Shown here in pieces: positions 10,991-19,205 of a stretch of DNA of 20,079 nucleotides (positions are counted from its first letter, which is position 1; each line of letters starts with the position of its first letter). The position numbers and the translations under genes are program-made. The notes beneath the pieces were generated by a model that had not been told where the DNA came from, did no database searches, and worked only from the letters and a program-made list of their open reading frames with translations. The DNA lies in the NCBI GenBank assembly GCA_015478945.1, contig JABUQX010022233.1, positions 1 through 20,079 on the forward strand, in the 5' to 3' direction. This DNA is from Trachelipus rathkii (taxonomy: Eukaryota; Arthropoda; Malacostraca; Isopoda; Trachelipodidae).

Positions 10991-12126
10991 GAGAGAGCAG
11001 AGGCACGACGACGCAACGCACGACGACGCACGAGCCACGCATCCGAGAATGAAGCAAAGAGACGAAGTAGAGAGACGAGAGCATAAGGCCGAAGTAATAG
11101 ATAATTCCCTGGCTCCGCTCGGAAATGAAGCAGACAGGATGAGCAGAGTGCGGATATATTGAGGTGGAACAGAGTCAATCCGTGAGTTCTGTGGCACCGA
11201 TTGGAGCATATATTTATAGACCAGATAACATTAACAAAAAATAAATATTATACATAAATCGATAGTAATAATCGGTAATAAAATTTATAGTTAATAACAG
11301 TAAATAAAATAAAGTCAATAAAATAAATTAGTGAACTCTTACAGGATACCTATAGCAATACATCATAACTTATGCTCCTGCTTAGTGAATGAACTGTAAT
11401 AGAATTCAATAATGTTACAAATTGATACTACTAGCTAATAATAATACAATACTAACAATGATGACAATAACAATTACCCTCATAGTCACAATAATAAAAT
11501 AATAGGAGTGGATAATAATTATAAATATAAAATACACTAATATAGATAATTTAAATAATTAATATAATAATCGATAATAATTAATATAAATCTTCATTTG
11601 TCATTAATATAATTTTTGCAAAGATTTTTCATAAATTCCTTAAAACCTTCCTAACACTTTCATTTAAATTTTCTTACTCAGACGACAATAATCTTGAATA
11701 ATAACAAACACCAATTGCCATTCTATGTAAATGAATTGGTTCGGCAAGAGCTTTCGGAGTCCGCTCAACGGTGGACGAGTTTTCAAGCGATTGACTTTAT
11801 TTCTCTTATGCAATCAAAGCATATCATTGAGAAACTCAAACTATTACAAGTTTAAATTACAATAACATAAGTACGATATAACTAAATTCTTAAAATAATG
11901 CTAAATATAAATGTGAAGTGAATAATTTAGATTGTGTCTTTTGATCTTCCTTTCTTAATATGTAAAATATTTAGGTAAATCTAGAAATCACATTTCGTTA
12001 TGGATTTTATTTATAATACTGATGTCCGGTCTCATTGCTTTCTTGTATATAGAAGGACTCCGCCAGTATGATGGGTGCAAGGTTGAAGAGACCAACTTTC
12101 ACTCCCATGCTCTCTGGAGTGTATGT
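10991..12126. other. Spacer: short GC-richer part, then AAT/ATA-rich sequence
   Basis: From 10991 to about 11210 the composition is balanced, with a doubled CACGACGACGCA-like word. From about 11220 to 11640 the sequence is dominated by AATAAT, AATAATA and TAATA words, like a degenerate AAT repeat. Nothing coding or RNA-like recognised. Confidence 0.5.
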
Positions 12127-12148
12127 CTTATCAGCTTTAGCTGATAAG
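12127..12148. other. Perfect 10-bp inverted repeat with 2-base loop
   Basis: CTTATCAGCT at 12127-12136, TT loop, AGCTGATAAG at 12139-12148. Just upstream, ACTCC (about 12101-12105) and GGAGT (about 12116-12120) can form a second small stem. It is an exact hairpin or cruciform-capable site. No known function can be given from sequence alone. Confidence 0.8.
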
Positions 12149-12235
12149 AATGATTAAGAAACACGCTGATTTTTTTTAGGTAAGTTGATTGAATGGCCTT
12201 TGTCATGTTAGTTATTTTTCGTAATTATTTTTATT

Positions 12236-12251
12236 ACGCGCGCTTGCGCGT
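12236..12251. other. Perfect CG-rich hairpin
   Basis: ACGCGC, loop GCTT, GCGCGT. An alternating CG stem in otherwise AT-rich sequence, 15 bases before an (ATT)n microsatellite. Confidence 0.8.
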
Positions 12252-12265
12252 GACAGCATACACAT

Positions 12266-12287
12266 TCATTATTATTATTATTATTCA

Positions 12288-12322
<35 letters not shown>
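12266..12322. repeat. (ATT)n trinucleotide microsatellite
   Basis: Runs of ATT/TTA with two one-base interruptions near 12286-12292. Confidence 0.95.
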
Positions 12323-12606
12323 TACCCCTTGCGAAGAATAGGTAAATGAGTATTCAGGTCGAATATGTCGATCTTTCAATTCGAAGTGTCTATTGATTGG
12401 TGCTATACTGCCTCACGATACTCCGCTCACTCGGCTCGCCCGAGCATTAACACTCAGCCCTCATGTTCCAAACTCGACTTCCAACTCGACGACTCCGACT
12501 TACGCGCTCGGCTGGTCAGTGCTTCCGGTTCAGTGGTTTCGTGCTTGGTTTTGGATATCAGCAACACATCGTACCTACGATGTCTAGATATCTCCTGTAT
12601 TTAAAT
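12323..12606. other. GC-balanced islet with three overlapping open frames
   Basis: Between two ATT-type repeats lies about 240 bases of balanced composition with words such as CTCGGCTCGCCCGAGC. Three + strand frames are open over much of it (12365-12604, 12393-12587 and 12463-12750). None carries a domain I recognise, and the third runs on into repeat sequence. The islet is probably a fragment of an older element or a spliced-out exon, but which of the two cannot be decided. Confidence 0.35.
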
Positions 12607-12726
12607 TATTATTATTTTATTATTCATTTATTAATTATATTTTATTTATTATTATTTTATTATTATTATATTATTATCATTATTATTATTTTAATTATTT
12701 ATTATTTTGATTATATTATATTTTTG
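12607..12726. repeat. Degenerate (ATT)n block
   Basis: Interrupted TTA/ATT trinucleotide sequence of about 120 bases. Confidence 0.85.
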
Positions 12727-13639
12727 ATTAACTCTGGTATCGAATGCTGACACTTGAAGCATCAGTTCCGAAGTATCAGATATATATCTACAATGGGTTA
12801 GGGTTATCGTATCTGGTTAAATTTGGAGGGTGTTAGAATGGGGAAGGTAACCTGTCGATATGAACGAGGTTGACGTCCCAGTGGGTCCCGAGGGTGATCC
12901 TCTCACCCCCTTTTTTTATAGAAAACGATTAGTGTTCGTATTAGGCTGAAGGTTTGTCGTGAGTAGAGATTCAGAGTTTTATGAAATTTCTATGATTTAA
13001 TCTTGATATGGCATCTGTGATGTTGGCTATACCTCGAGGCACGGTGGACTGGAGCCACTGGTCGGTGCCTGAAAGTTAATTAAATCATCGTGATAACTAA
13101 ACAATGTTGGTTGTACCCTTGATAAACGGATTATCGTAACCGTTAGCGTTACGTGAATATGACTGGTTTATAAGTCGTTCCATCAGGGTGGTCCTAGGCC
13201 CCCCATTAGTAGGGGGTCTCCGTACTGAAAAAATGGAGCACAGAGTTTAGCATTAAAACGAGGAGTGTTCGATAGGAGGAGAGAAAAGAAGGATGTAAGG
13301 AGATAATAAGAAAGGATATTAGAATGGAAGAGGATATCTGACTCAGAGGAGTTGGGTGTGACTGATGCACAGCCTGCGTAATGCTTTCCGGTGCTGATGC
13401 CTAAATATTTCTGCTGATGCACATATTTCGTAAGCCATGATTTACAATATTGTGTCTTCTTGGGTGTCAGAGTGGGAGAAAATATTCAGTTGAGAGAAAG
13501 TGTTATGAGTTAGACCATGAAGAAAAAATATAAAAATTCCAAAAATAAATAAATAATAAATAAATAGGCATATGGCAACTTTTTCGGTCTGAATGATTTA
13601 TAACTTACAATAATTTACGTATTTTTACATACTTTAAAA
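12727..13639. other. Spacer of mixed composition without a supported gene
   Basis: Contains G- and C-runs: a possible hairpin with CCCCC at 13200-13204 and GGGGG at 13212-13216 around ATTAGTA, and a nested inverted pair at about 13038-13070 (GGCAC...GTGCC outside GTGG...CCAC). A minus-strand frame at 13183-13422 (79 codons) shows no recognisable motif. The end (13530-13565) is an AAT-rich run. Confidence 0.45.
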
Positions 13640-14065
13640 AACAGTAAATCAGTAAATCAAACACTTAATCCAACCTCGGGCTTCGTTCTGACCATAACTG
13701 GTGGGATCTATTGATGCTTTATTGATAACAAGGTCTAAATTATGTGTGTGGTGGACTAAAATTGTCATGTTTACATACAACCCTAAAGCAGTAAATAGTA
13801 AATCAAACCACTATCCAACCTCCTCCTGACCATCTGTGATCGATCTATAGGTCTATAGATCTATTGGTTGGCGTATGTCCAAATTTTTACACTCACAGTA
13901 TTGGTTTAAAGCTGTTATGTGGAGACTATACACCCTGAGGAAGCAGTAAATCATAAATCAAAACACCATCTCCATCCACCATCCCTGTCACCCTCTGTCA
14001 GTCATTGTGATTATTGGATCTTATTGATCTATTGATTCAATGCATATTTTGAGTAATCATTTAAT
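13640..14065. repeat. ~150-bp tandem repeat, three diverged copies
   Basis: The landmark CAGTAAATCAGTAAATCAAA and its variants starts at about 13642, 13790 and 13944, giving spacings of 148 and 154 bases. Each copy continues with a C-rich CC..CC stretch, then GTGAT/GGGAT, ATCTATTGAT-like words and a T-rich tail. Copies are visibly diverged with indels. The repeat directly abuts the ~320-bp satellite, and a related piece in reverse orientation sits inside the other arm (17645-17760). Confidence 0.7.
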
Positions 14066-14099
14066 TTGGATAAACAAACATAAAATCAAGTTCTTTTAT

Positions 14100-16765
14100 A
14101 CAAAAATCAATCAATATATGTTGACGTAACAAGTTTTCACATTAATTAAAAGCTTAATTTTAGTATCATCTGAACTAATGAAATACCCTACAATCTGAAA
14201 ACTTAGCAACATCTTAAAACAGGAATAAACTGTAAACGATAAACTAAGTTCAACACTTAACAACAGTAAAATGTAATCTAAATAGTGAGTCACCTGACAA
14301 AGTACGTGAACCGTAACTTACATTTTCTAAATATCGCTGATTAAATTTTACATATTAAGACGTGTAATATTTTTAACCCAAAATTTACGACATAATCTGT
14401 GTCGTATTATAATAGCAGACCAAATTGAGTATAACTCTAATCGGTAACAAAGTTTTCACAATTAATAAGACTTAACATACCATCATTACCTGAACTAAGT
14501 AAAATAAATGTACACAACAACTACACATCTAAGCAGGAATAAGCAGTCAACAATTAACCAAAGTACCATTATAGCAACTTAAAGCACCAGTAGAGTTAAG
14601 CTAACATAGCATGCATAATACGTAACTATTCTATACTTGTTCAAAGAGCATATCGTACCTAAATTAAAGATTTAATTTACACTAACATGGTAAATAATTA
14701 ACTAAAATTTATCCCAACATTGGTTAATTATCATACAGAGCAGCCGAAAGTTGCTAACCGTAACAAAGTTTTCCACATCAATAAAGCGAACATAATAAGT
14801 CGGTGTACATATGAACTAAGAATAATTTCGTACAATAGACAACCTATCACAACTATTAAACACGAATAATAACTGTTAACATTAAACAAATTCCACACTT
14901 AACACCAATAAAACCACTAACATGGTATGCAAAACTGTAACTCTAATCTTACCTTAATTTTCACAAGGCATACTATAAATCAATAAATTAACGTTAAAAT
15001 CTAACACTTTAACACAGTAACATTTACCTAAAATTTTCTCACAAAATTGGATTCATTGTATCTGATCAAACTAATTATCCTTCTAACATAAATAAAGTTT
15101 CCACATCATAAAACTAACAATAAGCGATAACATGAACTAAGAAAATATGCAAAAAGCAAACGCTTAACACAACTTACACACATATAAACTGTTAACATTA
15201 ACAAAGTTCCAGCAGTAAATTAACTAGCATAGCAACAACTAACATGGTATGCAAAGTGTAACCTAATCTTACTTTTTTCAAGCCTATAAGCCCATCTCTA
15301 ACATATTAACGTTAATCCTACATTGACCACAGTACATACATTTAATAAAAATTTATCACAACATTGGTTTAATTATACTGATCAACGAATATACTCTAAA
15401 CGAGTCTAACGCTAACATCACATCAATAAAACTAACATATGACCTAACATGAACTAAGAAATTAATGTACAAAGTACAAACCTAACACAACTTACATACG
15501 AATAACTGTTTAACATTAAACAAAGTTCCACCTGAGTTTCTTTACAATATACTAATATCAGTGAAATATAATGCCTAACATAACAGTGTTTCCACATTAA
15601 ATAAGCTAACATAGCATCATATGTTTAAGGAAAAAATAATGTAACAATCACTATTAGAACTCGACCTAATCTTACAGCTCCCTAAAATAAGAATAAACTG
15701 TTTAACATTAACAAAGAGTTCCAACACTAACTTAATACCAGTAAAGTAATAACTTTACATACAAAACCGATACCTTTCACACTTTTTCAAGCAATATCTC
15801 TAACATATTAACGTTAATCTTATCATTGACACAGTAACATTTGTCAAAAATATGTATTCATAACCTTAGACCGATTTTCATACAGGAGCCAACGAATATA
15901 TGCAAACGTACCGAAGTTTTTTTACATTATCATAGTAAATATATTAACAAAAATTTATCATACAACTCTTATCCCATAAATAACATTATCCCTTTTTAGA
16001 CTCCTTCCCCCTTTCAGAAAATAACAACTCTAAACATGAAATATGATTTTATGCTATAACCATTTGCATAAAGTTGGAGCAATCACTTATTAATATTTGA
16101 CCCTCTGAGGGGAAATATGAGCATGTAGCAATCGCCATTCGTTTACAATTAAATATAAAATGAACACATGCGTTGGGAATAACGAAAACTCCTCGTGAAG
16201 ATATCAAGACAACAAGCGTAGAGATGGGAGGAGATGTCATCGTATCACCATTGCGAAAACTATCCTACTGAAAAAATAGTGTATAAACAACCCCTAAATG
16301 TAATGAGATTCTTTCTTAAAACCCTTGCATCAGAAGAAAAGTAAACAAGAAAATACGACGTACGAACGAGCCAATCAGTTCAAAAGGTATATATTCTCGT
16401 TAGGAATAACAACAACAACAAACAAACAATAGCAAAGCACACAAATGAGTTCTTTATATACTAACCAACGAATATATCTGGGAACATATCAAGGGTTTCA
16501 ACATTATAAGAGCTAACATAGCTTAAATTCATAATGGCTAAGGAAAATAATGTACACGACGAATCTATCACAACTTAAGCATGAATAACATGTTAGCATT
16601 AACACGTCAAGGTCCACACTTAACATCACTGTAAAGTAACTAACAACTTGCATACAAAACGTAAAACCTATTTCATATTTTTTCCAAACATATCTCTAGC
16701 ATATTAAGTTTAAGGTTTTGTACATTGTACACAGTAAATACTTTAACAAGAATTTATCATAACCT
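14100..16765 (+). repeat. ~320-bp satellite array, left arm (A/C-rich orientation)
   Basis: The landmark GTAACAAAGTTTTCACAT and its variants recurs at about 14127, 14444, 14760, 15087, 15408, 15580, 15905 and 16487. Spacings are about 317, 316, 327, 321, 172 and 325 bases; the last gap holds a ~450-bp non-satellite segment. Other words recur in order in each unit: CATGAACTAAG, CACAACTTACA, GTTAACATTAACAAAGTTCC, TAACATGGTATGC, ATATTAACGTTAATC, AAAAATTTATCA and CAACGAATATATG. The word AACAAAGTT appears twice per unit, about 112 bases apart, so the unit may itself descend from shorter monomers. Copies differ by many substitutions and small indels. No coding potential; the + strand is strikingly poor in G. 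Confidence 0.85.
15960..16440. repeat. Non-satellite segment in the left arm (inverted copy at 18723-19205)
   Basis: Unique-looking sequence breaks the satellite here. Its complement recurs in the right arm with the same order of blocks: CTCCTTCCCCCTTTCAGAAA (16001-16020), CCCTCTGAGGGG, GCAATCGCCATTCG, TTTACAATTAAATATAAA, CTCCTCGTGAAG, AATGAGATTC, AAGTAAACAAG, TACGACGTACGAA and AAACAAACAA. Each copy has a different open frame (16049-16240 and 19012-19305, both minus, hence opposite strands of the segment), so neither is a conserved protein. On the segment's other strand, short peptides such as RMAIAT are shared, too little to claim a coding origin. It is either an insertion that predates the inverted duplication or a variant block of a higher-order repeat. 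Confidence 0.8.
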
Positions 16766-16773
16766 TTGCTTAA

Positions 16774-16916
16774 CGGGTTTTGGCCTCAGCCCGAAGGGCT
16801 GAAGGCCTAACCCCTCCTTCGGAGGGGTAAAGCCCGCTTACACCCTTCGGGGTTGACCCCCTCAGCAGGATTCACACCCTTTCAGGGGGGCGCATCCCCC
16901 TGGGTTTTTTCTCTCG
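16774..16916 (+). other. GC-rich multi-hairpin island at the satellite strand switch
   Basis: About 140 GC-rich bases in strongly AT-rich satellite. Exact stems: CAGCCC/GGGCTG (16787-16792 with 16796-16801, loop GAA), extended by GGCCT/AGGCC (16782-16786 with 16803-16807) and GGGTT/AACCC (16775-16779 with 16809-16813); CCCCTCC/GGAGGGG (16811-16817 with 16821-16827, loop TTC); ACCC/GGGT around TTCG (16842-16853); CAGGGGG/CCCCCTG (16883-16889 with 16896-16902, loop GCGCAT), followed by GG and T6 (16905-16910). CGGGTTT near 16774 can also pair, with bulges, to AAAGCCCG at 16829-16836 and enclose the first two stems. The satellite is A/C-rich to the left and G/T-rich to the right. It may be a structured RNA gene, a small inserted element or a cruciform-forming junction; none can be chosen from sequence alone. 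Confidence 0.7.
16903..16912 (+). terminator. T6 run after a GC hairpin (Pol III-type stop candidate)
   Basis: The 7-bp CAGGGGG/CCCCCTG stem is followed two bases later by TTTTTT. In a eukaryote a run of T is the RNA polymerase III stop signal. No internal A or B box was recognised upstream, so transcription is not shown. Confidence 0.25.
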
Positions 16917-17644
16917 GAAGGTAATGTGTTGCTTTAGATACTCTTGGTTAATGAAACTGTTTATTCGTAAAGTTAGGTACGTTATGTTAAATATTACTAA
17001 TATCTTTGTTCTTAATACAATGATTTGTTAGAGAAATGGTGAGTTTTTTGTAAGATATTACTGTGTTAACTGACGAATATGTGTTAAGAAACGTGAACCT
17101 AGTTTAAGTTTTTGTTGCTATGAAATTATCATCTTTTCATAATAATGTTAGGTTTATGCCCTAGACTTTTGTCTAATGTCTAACGTTTATTCATAGGTCA
17201 ATGATGTTTTATAGAATCTTGCGAAACGAAGTGACACTGTCTGAGATGAATGATAGTTATGTCAATTCCCAATAGTTCAACGATGTGGCATCTTTGAATA
17301 GACTTGGTCACTTTGTTTATTAGGGATTTTGTTAGATAATATTGCCTTTATCTGTTGCTAATATGCTCGAAAAATGGGAACATATCGAGTATTTGTATGA
17401 CCTGTTAGATACTTTACCTTGATCAGTAGGTAATTTTTCCGGATGTTAGCTGATTATTCATACGCGAGTATGTTAAGGTTTGCATTTGTAACATTATATT
17501 CCTAGTAGTCGGAATTATGATTTGTTAGCTTTTAATTGATGCTAAAACTTTGTTGGTTAGCATATATTCGTAGGTTATTAATAAAGGAACTTATTTTTAA
17601 ATGTTATGTTGTCCATAAATGATCTTGAGAATATGAACTTGAAT

Positions 17645-17760
17645 CAAATAAGTTTCAATAGATTCACGCGGGTGGGACGGGTAGGGGACTGCAAGGGAAT
17701 GGGTGGTTTTGATTTACTGATTTCCCTGATTTAAACTGTTTTAAAATCTAGTAAATTATT
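17645..17760 (-). repeat. Inverted fragment of the ~150-bp repeat inside the right arm
   Basis: The reverse complement reads CAGTTTAAATCAGGGAAATCAGTAAATCAAAACCACCC, here split as CAGTTTAAATC and GAAATCAGTAAATCAAAAC, then a C-rich stretch and GTGAATCTATTGA. This is the order of blocks in the 13640-14065 repeats. Alignment by eye only; it interrupts the satellite, which resumes near 17800. Confidence 0.5.
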
Positions 17761-18722
17761 ACGCCTTGTTCTGTGATATTTTTACTCAAAGAACTGATAT
17801 TTTATGTTATGTTAGGATAATATTATTGTTATTTTAAATTGTTATCGTTTTGGTTATAACTATTGTTATGTTTTGGCGATTAATTCGCTGGGGGAAATTA
17901 TGATTTAGCGCCCGGTTATGATGAATTTTTTTTGTTAAATTGTTACGAAGTTGATGTAAACATTTGTTACGTCAGCATTATATTTCTTTGTCAGTTATGA
18001 TGATTAGACAGGTTTATGCTAACTTTTTGTTAATATTACGATGTTAAATGTAAAATTAACATTCGATATGTTAGAGATATGCATATGAAAAATGTTTGAA
18101 TAGGTTACGTTTTGGACGAAGTGTTATGTACTTTATTGTTGTTAAGAGGGCGGAAGCTTGTTAATGTTAGTGGTTTATTTGTACGTAAGGTATGTTGGTA
18201 TGTTAGGTATGCTGTTGTAACATTATATTCTTAGTTCATCAGGTTATGTTATGTTGGGTTTATTAATGTAAAAAACGTGTGTTATCGTTAGCTTATAACT
18301 CGATTGGTTTTAGATATATAAAGAATTATTTTTGTGTTATATTTGAATAAAACTTTGCTATTTTTATTACAGTTTTCCGTTGGTCTGTATGATAATTAAC
18401 AAGGTTTTGATAAATTCTTGTTAAATATTACTGTTCAATGTAAATTAACGTTAATTTATGCTGAGATTTTTTGGAAAAAGTGTAACTAGGTTACGTTTTG
18501 TATGCAGTGTTTGGTTTCTTTACAGGTGTTAAGTGTGGACCTTTGTTAATGCCAACAGTATATTCATGCTTAAGTTGTGATAGATTAGTCGTTGACATTA
18601 TTATTCTTAGAATCCTATCATACGATGCTTTGTTAGCCTTTATTAATGTGAAAACCCTTGTTATGTTAGCAAAATAATATTACGTTGGGTTAGTAATAAT
18701 ATAAAGAATATCATAACATTTT

Positions 18723-19205
18723 GTGCTTGATTATTGTTCGTTGTTTGTTTAAGTTGTTGTCTAACGAGATATACTATACCCTATTTCGAAGCTGTGATAT
18801 GGTTCATTCGTACGTCGTATACTTGTTTACTTCTTTTCTGATGTTGTTAAGAATGAATCTCATTAACATTTAAGGTTGTTTATACAATAAATTTTCGTTC
18901 AAGTAGATAGTTTTCAGCAATGGTGATACGGAATGACATCATCCCTCCTATCTCTAACGCTTTGTTTAATGTTGATACTTCACGAGGAGTTTCGTTATTC
19001 CAAACGATGTGTCATTTATATTTAATTGTAAACCGAATGGCGATTGCTACATTGCTCTTTCCCCTCAGAGGGTCATAATAATATATAAGTATTGCAATCA
19101 CTTTACTGGCAATGGTTATAGAGCATAAAATCATTTTCCATTTTTTAGAATTGTTATTTTCTGAAAGGGGGAAGGAGTCTAAAAAGAGAGATAATGTTAT
19201 TTGGA
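18723..19205. repeat. Non-satellite segment in the right arm (inverted copy of 15960-16440)
   Basis: Blocks recur as complements in reverse order: TTGTTTGTTTAAGTTG (18740s), TTCGTACGTCGTATACTTG (about 18808-18826), GAATCTCATTAACATTTAAG, CTTCACGAGGAGTTTCG (about 18980), TTTATATTTAATTGTAAACC, GAATGGCGATTGCTAC, CCCCTCAGAGGGTC and TTTCTGAAAGGGGGAAGGAG (about 19158-19177). The coordinate sums with the left copy are about 35,163 to 35,178. The copies differ by substitutions and many one-base indels, so they are not a recent exact duplication. Confidence 0.8.

Noticed and set aside
10754..11209. Minus-strand open frame of 151 codons, with two overlapping frames
   Set aside because: It is the translation of an impure GA/CT microsatellite into Ser/Leu runs. 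Several frames are open at once, as expected from a repeat.
13183..13422. Minus-strand open frame of 79 codons
   Set aside because: No recognisable motif; ends in a G/C-run hairpin; no conserved partner in the window.
16049..16240. Open frame in the left embedded segment as a real gene
   Set aside because: The inverted copy at 18723-19205 does not keep this frame: stops and indels break it. Its own open frame lies on the opposite strand of the segment.
13640..16765. CRISPR array
   Set aside because: Repeat units are about 150 and 320 bases, diverged, and without the short identical repeat and unique spacer pattern; the setting is eukaryotic.
16774..16836. tRNA gene (cloverleaf-like fold)
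   Set aside because: Only two arms fit inside the outer stem. There is no anticodon arm, no TTCGA-type T-loop and no 7-bp acceptor stem of tRNA type.
16774..16916. Bacterial intrinsic terminator or bacterial insertion
   Set aside because: A hairpin plus T6 looks like one, but the flanks are eukaryotic satellite and there is no bacterial gene nearby. Contamination is kept only as something to exclude.
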